A stretch of DNA of 12,288 bases from Bacteroidia bacterium (GCA_026391515.1 JAPLEC010000022.1:1-12288), one strand, 5' to 3'. Counted from the first letter of the stretch, positions 1 through 7,687 are shown. Notes: a model not told the origin generated them from the letters alone. Program-made: numbers and translations.

Positions 1-260
1 TTTCCTTTACCCATACGAACCTCAGCAGGTTTTTTGGTAATGGGTTTATCGGGGAAGATCCTGATCCAAAGCTGCCCTTCACGTTTCATATGACGTGTAA
101 CAGCCTGACGAGCTGCCTCGATCTGCCTTCCGGTGATCCAGCTCTGTTCAAGCGCCTTGATACCATACGACCCGAATGCCAGCTGGTTGCCTCTCTGGGC
201 ATTGCCCTTCATTTTTCCCTTCTGGGCTCTCCTGTATTTGGACCTTTTTGGTTGTAACAT
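1..260 (-). CDS. rplP: 50S ribosomal protein L16, N-terminal part (cut by window edge)
   Basis: L16 binds 23S rRNA in the large subunit near the A-site tRNA elbow and the peptidyl transferase centre, and is added late in 50S assembly. Reading leftward from the ATG at 258-260 gives 86 codons beginning MLQPKRSKYRRAQKGKMKG, followed by the family-typical stretches GNQLAFGSYGIKALE, ITGRQIEAARQAVTRHMKR and IRIFPDKPITKKPAEVRMGKG. The remaining third or so of the protein lies beyond base 1, so no stop codon is seen. The gene follows rpsC after 33 nt and is almost certainly co-transcribed with it; rpmC and rpsQ usually come next in this operon. The truncation is an effect of the window, not a broken gene. 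Confidence 0.97.
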   Translation of the reverse strand, partial: MLQPKRSKYRRAQKGKMKGNAQRGNQLAFGSYGIKALEQSWITGRQIEAARQAVTRHMKREGQLWIRIFPDKPITKKPAEVRMGKG

Positions 261-293
261 TGCTTAATATCTTAAATAATTGGACTTTACTTC

Positions 294-992
294 TTATTTT
301 TTTGCTTTCCTCTTGAGGCTCTTACTTTTTGCATTCCTTGCACCGATATTCGGGCTCAGGTCTCTCTTCCCATAAACTTCACCATTACAGATCCAGACTT
401 TTATTCCGATAAGTCCGACTTTGGTATGAGCTTCTGATAATGCGTAATCAATATCAGCCCTGAAAGTATGGAGAGGAATACGACCTTCCTTGTATGTCTC
501 AGTTCGTGCCATTTCAGCTCCCCCAAGGCGGCCTGAAATAACAACTTTTATTCCTTCAGCACCCATTCTCATAGTTGATGCAATTGCCATTTTAATTGCT
601 CGGCGGTATGAAATTTTACCTTCAACCTGCCTGGCTATATTATTTCCGACTATGCATGAATCAAGTTCCGGACGTTTTACTTCAAAAATATTAATCTGTA
701 CTTCTTTCTTGGTAATCTTCTTAAGTTCTTCTTTCAGCTTATCTACCTCCTGTCCGCCTTTACCTATAATTATACCCGGACGTGCAGTATTTACTGTTAC
801 GGTTATAAGCTTCAGGGTTCTTTCGATAATTATCTTGGAGATACTTGCCTTTGCAAGCCTGGCATTCAGATAATCTCTGATCTTTGAATCTTCAACCAGC
901 TTGCCGGAAAAATCTTTTCCACCGTACCAGTTTGAATCCCAGCCTTTTATTATACCTAATCTGTTACCTATCGGATTTGCTTTTTGTCCCAT
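294..992 (-). CDS. rpsC: 30S ribosomal protein S3
   Basis: S3 sits in the head of the small subunit at the mRNA entry channel, where together with S4 and S5 it contributes to mRNA unwinding. The 232-aa protein starts MGQKANPIGNRLGI. It carries a type II KH RNA-binding domain at about residues 38-108 with the GKGG loop at 77-80, then the conserved C-terminal domain (SGRLGGAEMARTE at about 153-165, RIPLHTFRADIDY at 171-183). The basic pair R130-R131 corresponds to the region linked to helicase activity in E. coli S3. A lysine-rich tail ends the protein. The length fits the family. The start ATG lies 5 nt after the rplV stop codon, which suggests translational coupling. No unusual residues were seen. 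Confidence 0.98.
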   Translation of the reverse strand: MGQKANPIGNRLGIIKGWDSNWYGGKDFSGKLVEDSKIRDYLNARLAKASISKIIIERTLKLITVTVNTARPGIIIGKGGQEVDKLKEELKKITKKEVQINIFEVKRPELDSCIVGNNIARQVEGKISYRRAIKMAIASTMRMGAEGIKVVISGRLGGAEMARTETYKEGRIPLHTFRADIDYALSEAHTKVGLIGIKVWICNGEVYGKRDLSPNIGARNAKSKSLKRKAKK

Positions 993-997
993 GTGAA

Positions 998-1417
998 TTA
1001 TTTTGTTGTATTTTCCTCTTCCTTAATTATACTGTCAAGAACAAGGGTTACATGGTTTGATCTTTTTCTCAACCTGTAAGCTCTTCCCTGCGGGGCAGTC
1101 TGCAGTCTTTTCATTGTCCGGCCTCCGTCGACATGAACTGTTTTTACATAGAGATTGCTCTCTTCGATCCTGACACCTTCATTTTTGGACTGCCAGTTTG
1201 CAATTGCAGAAAGGAGAAGTTTTTCCAATCTGCGTGATGCCTCCTGGGAGCTGTATTTAAGGATATCTAGTGCCTTATTCACTTCCTTTCCGCTGATCAG
1301 GTCTGTAACAAGTCTCATTTTTCGCGGAGAAGTAGGACAATTCCTTAGAACGGCCTGGTACCTTGCTTTTGCGGCCTCTTTTCTTTTTTCAGCTGTATTT
1401 CTTTTTCTTGCACCCAT
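998..1417 (-). CDS. rplV: 50S ribosomal protein L22
   Basis: L22 binds 23S rRNA and its long beta-hairpin lines the polypeptide exit tunnel near the constriction shared with L4. The 139-aa product has an N-terminal basic extension of about 20 residues (MGARKRNTAEKRKEAAKARY) ahead of the usual start of the fold (SPRKMRLVTDLI, about 30-41). The hairpin region follows at about 97-125 (DGGRTMKRLQTAPQGRAYR and onward). The protein ends in a short acidic tail (IIKEEENTTK). It is longer than the E. coli protein (110 aa) at both ends, as is common in Bacteroidota. It follows rpsS after 32 nt and precedes rpsC by 5 nt. The start ATG at 1415-1417 is the only reasonable one for the complete N-terminus. 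Confidence 0.97.
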   Translation of the reverse strand: MGARKRNTAEKRKEAAKARYQAVLRNCPTSPRKMRLVTDLISGKEVNKALDILKYSSQEASRRLEKLLLSAIANWQSKNEGVRIEESNLYVKTVHVDGGRTMKRLQTAPQGRAYRLRKRSNHVTLVLDSIIKEEENTTK

Positions 1418-1449
1418 TTCTGATAATTTTTCAATGTTTACACTACTGA

Positions 1450-1713
1450 TTATTTGTTACCAGAGTGACCTCTGAAAGTACGGGTAGGAGCAAATTCTCC
1501 AAGCTTATGTCCTACCATATTCTCGGTAATGTATACAGGGATAAATTTATTCCCGTTATGAACTGCTATAGTATGGCCGACAAAGTCAGGCGATATAACT
1601 GATCTCCTCGACCAAGTCTTAACCACTAATTTCTTTCCGCTTTCATTCATTTCAAGAACTCTTTTCTCAAGTTTAAAATCAATAAAAGGTCCTTTTTTTA
1701 TGGATCTGCTCAT
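1450..1713 (-). CDS. rpsS: 30S ribosomal protein S19
   Basis: S19 lies in the head of the small subunit next to S13 and takes part in the B1a bridge to the large subunit and in A-site contacts. The 87-aa product begins MSRSIKKGPFIDFKLEKRV and contains the family core: KTWSRRSVISPDFVGHTIAVHNG at about 33-55, then ITENMVGHKLGEFAPTRTFRGH at about 62-83. The length is normal. It starts 10 nt after the rplB stop codon, and rplV follows after 32 nt. Nothing unusual was seen. Confidence 0.98.
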   Translation of the reverse strand: MSRSIKKGPFIDFKLEKRVLEMNESGKKLVVKTWSRRSVISPDFVGHTIAVHNGNKFIPVYITENMVGHKLGEFAPTRTFRGHSGNK

Positions 1714-1723
1714 ATTATATCAG

Positions 1724-2548
1724 TTATTTTGTCCTTCTTTCAATAATAAGTTTTGCAGAATATTTCTTCTTGTCTCTGGTTTTAAAACCTTTTGCAGGAA
1801 TACCTCTGCGTGATCTCGGATGTCCCCCCGATGCTCTTCCTTCACCACCACCCATTGGATGATCGACAGGATTCATTGCAACACCTCTTACTCTTGGACG
1901 ACGTCCCTGCCATCGTGAACGGCCGGCTTTTCCTGATCTTTCGAGATTATGATCGGGATTGGAAACAGTACCAATAGTTGCACGGCATGTTGTAAGAACC
2001 ATTCTTGTTTCACCTGAAGGAAGCTTAATTGTCGCATACTTGCCTTCGCGGGCAGAGAGCTGAGCAAAAGTGCCGGCACTCCGGGCTAATGCACCACCTT
2101 TACCAGGTTTAAGTTCAATGTTATGTACAATAGTACCCAGTGGTATATCGTTCAAAAACATTGTGTTACCAACTTCCGGAGTAGCATCCTTCCCTGACAT
2201 TATTTTATGTCCTACCTGAAGCCCTGTCGGAGCAACTATATACCTCTTCTCGCCATCCTCATAAACAACAAGTGCGATCCTTGATGATCTGTTCGGATCG
2301 TACTCTATTGACTTAACAGTTGCATTGATGCCATCTTTCTGCCTGAGGAAATCAACGACCCTGTACATCTTTTTGTGACCGCCTCCGATGTACCTCATAG
2401 TCCTTTTGCCGTTAACGTTCCTTCCTCCGGATTTTCTGTGCGGTCGAAGGAGGGATTTCTCCGGCGTTGTGCTTGTGATGCTCTCAAAAGCACTTACGAT
2501 CTTGTGTCTCTGTCCTGGTTTAACAGGTTTGATCTTTCTGACTGCCAT
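1724..2548 (-). CDS. rplB: 50S ribosomal protein L2
   Basis: L2 is one of the most conserved large-subunit proteins. It is needed for subunit association and lies near the peptidyl transferase centre. The 274-aa protein has the OB-fold and SH3-like RNA-binding domains of the family: SGGRNVNGKRT at 40-50, IEYDPNRSSRIALV at 81-94, LKPGKGGALARSAGT at 146-160. The conserved C-terminal loop is NPVDHPMGGGEG at about 226-237. In E. coli this loop reads DHPHGGGEG. Here His230 is kept and the second histidine is Met232, which from memory is a Bacteroidota variant and not a defect. It starts 8 nt after rplW and precedes rpsS by 10 nt. Confidence 0.98.
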   Translation of the reverse strand: MAVRKIKPVKPGQRHKIVSAFESITSTTPEKSLLRPHRKSGGRNVNGKRTMRYIGGGHKKMYRVVDFLRQKDGINATVKSIEYDPNRSSRIALVVYEDGEKRYIVAPTGLQVGHKIMSGKDATPEVGNTMFLNDIPLGTIVHNIELKPGKGGALARSAGTFAQLSAREGKYATIKLPSGETRMVLTTCRATIGTVSNPDHNLERSGKAGRSRWQGRRPRVRGVAMNPVDHPMGGGEGRASGGHPRSRRGIPAKGFKTRDKKKYSAKLIIERRTK

Positions 2549-2556
2549 GTTGGTTA

Positions 2557-2847
2557 TTAAATATTGCTATAGAAATCTATTTTATTTCCTTCGGCAAGAG
2601 TTATGACTGCTTTTTTTATAGCAGTAGTTTTTCCCACCAGAAGGCCTGATTTGGTATTGCGGGTTTTCACTTTTCCGCCATAACGCATCGTATTTACTGA
2701 AGCAACTGTAATGCCATACAACTCTTCAACAGCTTTTTTTATCTGCAATTTGTTTGCGCTTTTAGCAACAAGAAAACCATAGCGATTAAATTTTTCGCCC
2801 AGGTGTGTCATTTTTTCCGTTACAATCGGTTTAATCAAAATATTCAT
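2557..2847 (-). CDS. rplW: 50S ribosomal protein L23
   Basis: L23 lies beside the exit of the polypeptide tunnel and is the docking point for trigger factor and signal recognition particle. The product is 96 aa starting MNILIKPIVTEKM. The family features are the N-terminal IKPIVTEKM and the central block KLQIKKAVEELYGITVASVNTMRYGGK (about 38-64). I place the start at the ATG at 2845-2847. A GTG lies directly in front at 2848-2850, and using it would add one residue, but ATG is preferred and gives the usual L23 N-terminus. The gene follows rplD after 13 nt and precedes rplB by 8 nt. Confidence 0.96.
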   Translation of the reverse strand: MNILIKPIVTEKMTHLGEKFNRYGFLVAKSANKLQIKKAVEELYGITVASVNTMRYGGKVKTRNTKSGLLVGKTTAIKKAVITLAEGNKIDFYSNI

Positions 2848-2860
2848 CACTCAAAATTTT

Positions 2861-3490
2861 CTAGTTTTCAAATGTTGCCTGTAAAACGTCAACTGCACTC
2901 TCCACAAGTACTAATGTTGAAGCTTTCATAATTTCGTAAGTGCTTAATTGTCCAGCAGTTACAACTTCAATCCCTTGTACATTTCGGGATGACAAATATA
3001 TATTTTTATTTTGTTCCGGTAAAACAATCAGCGATTTTTTATTCGCGATATTGAGGGTGGTTCCCATTTTGACTATTTCCTTTGTTTTCGGAGCTTCAAA
3101 TGAGAAATCTTCAAGAACAATAATATTATTTGATGAAGCTTTATATGAAAGTGCTGATTTTCTAGCCAGTTGCTTGATTTTCTTATTAAGTTTAAAACCA
3201 TAATACCGCGGAGTCGGACCAAAGATGCGACCACCTCCTCTGAACAACGGGTTTTTAATGCTGCCTGCACGTGCTGTACCGGTTCCTTTCTGTCTTTTTA
3301 TCTTCCTGGTGCTGCCAGCAACCTCTCCACGCTGCTTGGATTTATGGGTTCCCTGACGCTGATTTGCGAGGAACTGTTTTGTATCCAGGTAAATAGCATG
3401 GTCGTTTGGTTCAATACCGAAAATGGAATCGTTAAGCTTAACTTTCCTTCCGGTTTCCTTACCTTTAATATTAATAACAGCTAATTCCAT
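2861..3490 (-). CDS. rplD: 50S ribosomal protein L4
   Basis: L4 has a globular surface domain and a long basic loop that reaches into the exit-tunnel constriction opposite L22. The 209-aa product shows this loop at about residues 47-98: GTHKSKQRGEVAG, then TRKIKRQKGTGTARAG at 61-76, then FRGGGRIFGPTPR at 83-95. Changes in this region cause macrolide resistance in other bacteria; none is obvious here. The ATG overlaps the rplC stop codon by one base (TAATG), so translation is probably coupled. In E. coli L4 also represses its own operon through the S10 leader. Here rpsJ has no leader (2 nt after fusA), so that exact mechanism is not expected. Confidence 0.98.
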   Translation of the reverse strand: MELAVINIKGKETGRKVKLNDSIFGIEPNDHAIYLDTKQFLANQRQGTHKSKQRGEVAGSTRKIKRQKGTGTARAGSIKNPLFRGGGRIFGPTPRYYGFKLNKKIKQLARKSALSYKASSNNIIVLEDFSFEAPKTKEIVKMGTTLNIANKKSLIVLPEQNKNIYLSSRNVQGIEVVTAGQLSTYEIMKASTLVLVESAVDVLQATFEN

Positions 3491-4110
3491 TATTTTGTAA
3501 TTATTACGTAACCACCTTTTGGACCGGGAACTGATCCTTTAACTATAAGAATATTACTTTCTGCCATAAGCTTCATGACGCGCATGCTTATCGACATCAC
3601 TTTATCGCCGCCGGTACGACCGGCCATTCTCATGCCCGGCAACACTCTTGACGGGAATGATGAAGCGCCGAGTGAGCCGGGTGCTCTTCCCCTGTTATGC
3701 TGCCCATGGGTTTGTCCTCCAACACCCTTAAAACCATGACGTTTTACAACACCCTGGAAACCTTTCCCTTTTGACCAGCCTCTCACGTCGACCCAGTTAT
3801 CTGGTCTGAAAAGCTCTGCGGTAAGCACTTCACCCTCTTTCACCTGGCCTTCAGCAAAACCTGTAAACTCAATGACTTTCCTTTTCGGAGTTGTATTTGC
3901 TTTTTTGAAATGACCCATCTCAGCTTTCGTCGTGTGCTTTTCCTTTTTATCATCGAATCCTAGCTGTACAGCAAAGTAGCCGTCTTTCTCGACCGTTTTG
4001 ATCTGTGTTACAACACACGGACCGGCCTGCAGCACCGTACAAGGAACATTCTTCCCGTTCTCATCGAAGACGGAAGTCATTCCAACCTTTTTTCCAATTA
4101 ATCCCTGCAT
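3490..4110 (-). CDS. rplC: 50S ribosomal protein L3
   Basis: L3 binds 23S rRNA early in 50S assembly and sends a loop toward the peptidyl transferase centre. The 206-aa protein starts MQGLIGKKVGMTSVFDENGK and keeps the family core WSKGKGFQGVVKRHGFKG (112-129), GGQTHGQHNRGRAPGSLG (131-148) and MRMAGRTGGDKV (160-171). At the place where E. coli L3 has Gln150, which PrmB methylates (GSIGQ), this protein has Ala149 (GSLGA), so that modification should be absent. Its stop codon overlaps the rplD start by one base. It follows rpsJ after 21 nt. Length and composition are normal. Confidence 0.98.
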   Translation of the reverse strand: MQGLIGKKVGMTSVFDENGKNVPCTVLQAGPCVVTQIKTVEKDGYFAVQLGFDDKKEKHTTKAEMGHFKKANTTPKRKVIEFTGFAEGQVKEGEVLTAELFRPDNWVDVRGWSKGKGFQGVVKRHGFKGVGGQTHGQHNRGRAPGSLGASSFPSRVLPGMRMAGRTGGDKVMSISMRVMKLMAESNILIVKGSVPGPKGGYVIITK

Positions 4111-4131
4111 CTCTTTTAAACATTACTGGTT

Positions 4132-4437
4132 TCAAACTTTAATTTCAACTTCGACACCGCTCGGAAGCTCGAGTTTCATAAGAGCATCAATCGTCTTTGG
4201 CGTAGAACTGTAAATATCGAGCAGTCTCTTATAAGAAGAGAGCTGAAACTGTTCTCTTGCCTTTTTGTTTACAAATGGCGACCGAAGAACTGTATAAATC
4301 TTTTTGTGTGTAGGAAGCGGAATTGGACCGCTTACCACTGCACCAGTTGATTTTACTGTTTTTACGATCTTCTCGGCTGATTTATCAACCAGGTTATGAT
4401 CATAAGATTTCAGTTTAATACGAATTTTCTGACTCAT
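4132..4437 (-). CDS. rpsJ: 30S ribosomal protein S10 (NusE)
   Basis: S10 is part of the small-subunit head. As NusE it also joins NusB and NusG in antitermination and in coupling transcription to translation. The 101-aa product reads MSQKIRIKLKSYDHNLVDKS at the start and contains the family loop VSGPIPLPTHKKIYTVLRSPFVNKKAREQF in pieces at about 35-64, ending in LELPSGVEVEIKV. Length and motifs are standard. Its ATG lies only 2 nt after the fusA stop codon, so there is no room for an S10-type leader or a separate promoter directly ahead of it, and it must depend on transcription from upstream. In many other bacteria tuf stands between fusA and rpsJ; it is absent here. Confidence 0.98.
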   Translation of the reverse strand: MSQKIRIKLKSYDHNLVDKSAEKIVKTVKSTGAVVSGPIPLPTHKKIYTVLRSPFVNKKAREQFQLSSYKRLLDIYSSTPKTIDALMKLELPSGVEVEIKV

Positions 4438-4439
4438 CT

Positions 4440-6542
4440 TTAAAGAATTTTTCCTTTAGTAATTTCGACTATTCTGTTAGCTATTTCTGCAGGCACCTCT
4501 TCATAATGTGAGAACTCCATTGTCGAAGTTGCTCTTCCCGAGGTAAGGGTCCGGAGTACTGTAACATAGCCAAACTTTTCTGCCAGAGGTACTAATGCCC
4601 TGACAACCCTTGAACCTGCTTTCGATTCCATACCTTCCACCTTGCCCCTTCGCCTGTTAAAATCACTGATAACATCACCTACATATTCTTCAGGAGTAAC
4701 CACTTCTGTCGACATAATAGGCTCAAGAATAACAGGATTGCATTTACCCGCAAAACGACGGAATGCCTGTTTTGCAGCTATTTCAAACGAAAGAGTATCG
4801 GAGTCAACCGGATGATACGAACCGTCTTTGAGTATTACTTTGAGACTATCGACAGGGAATCCTGCAAGAGGTCCGTTCGACATTGCTTCACGGAAACCTT
4901 TTTCAACTGAAGGAATAAACTCCTTAGGAATATTCCCTCCTTTAATCTCATTAATAAACTGAAGGCCTCTGATGCCATCGTCTGCCGGCGATAATTCAAC
5001 AGTGATATCTGCAAATTTACCTCTGCCTCCGGTCTGTTTCTTAAATACTTCGCGGAACTCGGCAGTAGTTGTGATAGCCTCCTTGTATGCAACCTGGGGT
5101 GGTCCCTGGTTACATTCAACATTAAATTCCCTCTTCAGACGGTCAATGAGGATCTCCAGGTGCAATTCTCCCATACCATGAATAATAGTTTGGCCGCTAT
5201 CGGGATCAATTTTGACCTGGAAAGTCGGATCTTCTTCAGAAAGTTTATGGAGTGCAAGTGATAATTTATCAACATCGGCCTGTGTTTTGGGCTCAATAGC
5301 AACTCCGATAACCGGCTCCGGAAAATCCATTGACTCAAGCAATATTGGTTTATGTATTGCACAGAGCGTGTCACCTGTTTTAAGGTCCTTGAATCCCACT
5401 CCGCCGCAAATATCACCTGCCGCTATGCTCTCTTTTGGTGTTTGTTTGTTGGCATGCATCTGGTAAAGCCTGTTTATTCTTTCTCTTTTTCCGGTACGGA
5501 CATTAAGCACAGTATCGCCGGAATGAAGAATTCCCGAATAAACACGGAGGTAAACCAGTCGGCCTACAAACGGATCGGTAGCTATTTTAAAAGCGAGAGC
5601 CGCCAATGGTTCCTCATCGTCCGGTTCCCGTGTAATTTCATTATTGTTTCTCGGATCTGTTCCTGTAACTACACCCTTATCAATTGGGGAAGGGAGATAT
5701 GCAACTACTGAATCGAGAAGGCTTTGAATACCTTTATTTTTAAATGCTGCTCCGCATAAAACAGGTACAGCATTTCCGGATATTGTAGATTTCCTTAATG
5801 CTGTCAGCAGCTCTTGGGCCGTAATTGATTCATGATCTTCAACATATCTTCCCAGCAATGTTTCATCCACTTCAGCAACAGCCTCAACCAGTTTTCCTTT
5901 CCACTCTTCAGCTTCATCACGAAGCTCTGCTGGTATCTCTTCGATCTCAAATCGTGCTCCTAATGTCTCATCATCGTTATAGACTATTGCTTTCATATGT
6001 ACCAGATCGACCACACCTCTGAAGTTCTCTTCCACGCCAATAGGAATCTGGACAGGCACCGGATTTGAGCCAAGCTTTTCCTTTATCTGGTGAATCACGC
6101 TGAAGAAGTCTGCTCCTGCCCGGTCCATCTTATTAATAAAGGCAATCCTTGGAACACCATATTTATTTGCCTGTCTCCACACTGTTTCAGATTGTGGTTC
6201 CACACCACCGACAGCACAGAAGATGGCAACAGCACCATCGAGCACTCTTAGCGATCTTTCTACTTCAACAGTAAAATCGACATGACCGGGAGTATCGATT
6301 ATATTAATTTTATAATCTTCATCATTAAATTTCCAGTAGGTTGTTGTAGCAGCAGACGTTATGGTTATACCTCTCTCCTGTTCCTGAATCATCCAGTCCA
6401 TCTGGGCATTACCATCATGCACCTCGCCCATGCGATGGGTACGACCGGTATAGAACAGAATACGTTCTGTTGTTGTGGTCTTACCGGCATCGATGTGGGC
6501 CATGATTCCGATGTTCCTGGTATATTTCAGATTCTTGTCCAT
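4440..6542 (-). CDS. fusA: Elongation factor G, canonical GTPase (EF-G1)
   Basis: EF-G drives tRNA-mRNA translocation using GTP and, with ribosome recycling factor, splits post-termination ribosomes. The 700-aa protein has every G motif intact: G1 AHIDAGKT at 15-22, G2 RGITI at 57-61, G3 DTPGHVDF at 83-90 with catalytic His87, and G4 NKMD at 137-140. Domain II starts near 312, and domain III contains MGELHLEILIDRL at about 457-469. Domain IV carries the TGGRGKF loop at 504-510 and the tip HPVDS at 577-581, matching E. coli His583. Domain V includes the VGDVISDFNRRRG stretch at 621-633. Length is normal. The gene sits 28 nt after rpsG and 2 nt before rpsJ. It is the housekeeping counterpart of the divergent paralogue at 7859-10015. 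Confidence 0.98.
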   Translation of the reverse strand: MDKNLKYTRNIGIMAHIDAGKTTTTERILFYTGRTHRMGEVHDGNAQMDWMIQEQERGITITSAATTTYWKFNDEDYKINIIDTPGHVDFTVEVERSLRVLDGAVAIFCAVGGVEPQSETVWRQANKYGVPRIAFINKMDRAGADFFSVIHQIKEKLGSNPVPVQIPIGVEENFRGVVDLVHMKAIVYNDDETLGARFEIEEIPAELRDEAEEWKGKLVEAVAEVDETLLGRYVEDHESITAQELLTALRKSTISGNAVPVLCGAAFKNKGIQSLLDSVVAYLPSPIDKGVVTGTDPRNNNEITREPDDEEPLAALAFKIATDPFVGRLVYLRVYSGILHSGDTVLNVRTGKRERINRLYQMHANKQTPKESIAAGDICGGVGFKDLKTGDTLCAIHKPILLESMDFPEPVIGVAIEPKTQADVDKLSLALHKLSEEDPTFQVKIDPDSGQTIIHGMGELHLEILIDRLKREFNVECNQGPPQVAYKEAITTTAEFREVFKKQTGGRGKFADITVELSPADDGIRGLQFINEIKGGNIPKEFIPSVEKGFREAMSNGPLAGFPVDSLKVILKDGSYHPVDSDTLSFEIAAKQAFRRFAGKCNPVILEPIMSTEVVTPEEYVGDVISDFNRRRGKVEGMESKAGSRVVRALVPLAEKFGYVTVLRTLTSGRATSTMEFSHYEEVPAEIANRIVEITKGKIL

Positions 6543-6570
6543 GTATCTGTTGCTATCCTCTGGTAATCAG

Positions 6571-7047
6571 TTAAAAACGGAAATGAGCAAAAGCTTTGTT
6601 TGCTTCAGCCATCCTGTGAGTATCTTCTTTTTTCTTATAGGCCCCACCTTCAAGCTTGTAAGCTGCCATAAGTTCGGCAGCAAGTCTTTCAGCCATCGAG
6701 TGACCTGTTCTTTTGCGGGCAAAGGATATCATATTTTTCATGCTGATACTTACCTTGCGGTCGGCCCGTATTTCCATCGGAACCTGAAAAGTTGCACCAC
6801 CTACGCGGCGGGCTTTAACTTCGACCTGGGGTGTAACATTTTCAAGAGCCTGTTTAAAAATTTCAAGAGGTGTTTTTCCTTCACTCTTGAATTTATCAGC
6901 TACGATATCGAGTGAATCATAGACAATCTGGTAAGCAATGCTCTTCTTACCGTTAAACATAAGATTATTAACAAACCTGGTTACATACGGATCTTTATAT
7001 TTGGGATCCGGTAACAGAATCCTCTTCTTTGGTTTTGATTTTCTCAT
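6571..7047 (-). CDS. rpsG: 30S ribosomal protein S7
   Basis: S7 nucleates assembly of the 30S head on the 3' domain of 16S rRNA and contacts E-site tRNA. The 158-aa product begins MRKSKPKKRILLPDPKYKD. It carries the S7 core FVNNLMFNGKKSIAYQIVYD (25-44), the block ENVTPQVEVKARRVGGATFQVP (69-90), and the C-terminal KKEDTHRMAEANKAFAHFRF (139-158). Length and motifs are normal, and the start ATG at 7045-7047 gives the expected N-terminus. It follows rpsL after 18 nt and precedes fusA by 28 nt, the standard str-operon order. In E. coli S7 represses translation of this operon; no such site was identified here. Confidence 0.98.
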   Translation of the reverse strand: MRKSKPKKRILLPDPKYKDPYVTRFVNNLMFNGKKSIAYQIVYDSLDIVADKFKSEGKTPLEIFKQALENVTPQVEVKARRVGGATFQVPMEIRADRKVSISMKNMISFARKRTGHSMAERLAAELMAAYKLEGGAYKKKEDTHRMAEANKAFAHFRF

Positions 7048-7065
7048 TATCTTATTCCTTTAATG

Positions 7066-7440
7066 TTACTTCTTCGGCCTTTTTGCGCCATATTTTGATC
7101 TTCTCTGAATACGGCCGTCTACTCCGGAAGTATCAAGAGCACCACGAATAAGGTGATAACGAACTCCCGGAAGATCTTTGACCCTGCCACCCCTGATAAG
7201 CACAATCGAGTGTTCCTGGAGATTATGACCTTCTCCGGGAATGTAAGAGTTAACTTCTTTCTGATTGGTAAGTCTCACCCTGGCAACCTTCCTCATTGCT
7301 GAATTAGGTTTCTTGGGAGTTGTGGTATAAACTCGCACACAAACACCCCTTTTCTGAGGACATGAATCCAGAGCAGGAGCTTTACTTTTATCTACCAGCT
7401 TCTTCCTGCCTTTTCTTACTAACTGTTGAATTGTCGGCAT
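7066..7440 (-). CDS. rpsL: 30S ribosomal protein S12
   Basis: S12 lies at the decoding centre and helps set translational accuracy; it is the classical streptomycin target protein. The 124-aa product begins MPTIQQLVRKGRKKLV and contains YTTTPKKPNSAMRKV at 38-52, GEGHNLQEHS at 69-78 and RGGRVKDLPGVRYH at 83-96. The two lysines most often changed in streptomycin-resistant mutants are both wild type here (Lys43 and Lys88, called 42 and 87 when the initiator Met is not counted). It is the first gene of the operon, with a promoter about 45 nt upstream of its ATG and an AT-rich leader without a Shine-Dalgarno sequence. Confidence 0.98.
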   Translation of the reverse strand: MPTIQQLVRKGRKKLVDKSKAPALDSCPQKRGVCVRVYTTTPKKPNSAMRKVARVRLTNQKEVNSYIPGEGHNLQEHSIVLIRGGRVKDLPGVRYHLIRGALDTSGVDGRIQRRSKYGAKRPKK

Positions 7441-7485
7441 ATTTCCAGTTTATTAGTATTAATTTTTACTTAAAAAATTGGTTCG

Positions 7486-7518
7486 CAAAGGTATCTATTT
7501 TAATTTGTAATTTACAAA
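7486..7518 (-). promoter_or_regulatory. Promoter of the rpsL operon (Bacteroidota type)
   Basis: On the minus strand the -33 box TTTG (7518-7515) is followed after 21 nt by TACCTTTG (7493-7486), a full match to the Bacteroidota -7 consensus TAnnTTTG. Transcription would begin around 7478-7480, giving a leader of about 40 nt before the rpsL ATG. The boxes and spacing are seen directly; their use as a promoter is inferred from the family consensus. This is the only convincing leftward promoter in the gap, and it probably drives the whole rpsL-to-rplP series, since internal gaps are too short for another clear one. Confidence 0.75.
7504..7518. repeat. Inverted repeat overlapping the rpsL -33 box
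   Basis: TTTGTAA, one central T, then TTACAAA: a perfect 7-bp inverted repeat. The right arm, read on the minus strand, begins with the TTTG taken as the -33 box of the rpsL promoter, so a protein bound here would compete with or touch RNA polymerase. It could be an operator, or chance in AT-rich DNA. The repeat is seen; any role is inference. Confidence 0.4.
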
Positions 7519-7620
7519 CACATCTTATATTTTTCTTAACGCAATAATATACACAAGTCATTAACGCCTGAAATTGCTATAAATCAGGCTTAACAGCATG
7601 TTTTGAAACTATATCTATTC

Positions 7621-7652
7621 TAACTTAATTGTAAGTTATGAACAGGTAACTT
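7621..7652. repeat. Three alternating TAACTTA half-sites, possible operator
   Basis: The half-site occurs three times in alternating direction: TAACTTA (7621-7627), TAAGTTA (7632-7638) and TAACTT (7647-7652). The first two form a perfect 7-bp inverted repeat around 4 nt. The second and third form a perfect 6-bp inverted repeat (AAGTTA/TAACTT, 7633-7652) around 8 nt. The second pair is centred about 60 nt upstream of the start expected from the TACCTTTG box at 7688-7695, a usual place for an activator. The repeats are seen; binding by a regulator is inference and the regulator is unknown. Confidence 0.4.
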
Positions 7653-7687
7653 CCCGACCTTTCTCTAAGAAAAACGTTTTGTAAACT

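Noticed and set aside
2848..2850. GTG start for rplW
   Set aside because: The ATG follows directly and yields the usual L23 N-terminus.
7566..7589. GCCTGA/TCAGGC stem as a terminator or riboswitch
   Set aside because: The stem has only 6 bp, with a 12-nt loop and no T tract, and it lies outside the predicted leaders on both sides. Kept only as a note in the intergenic entry.
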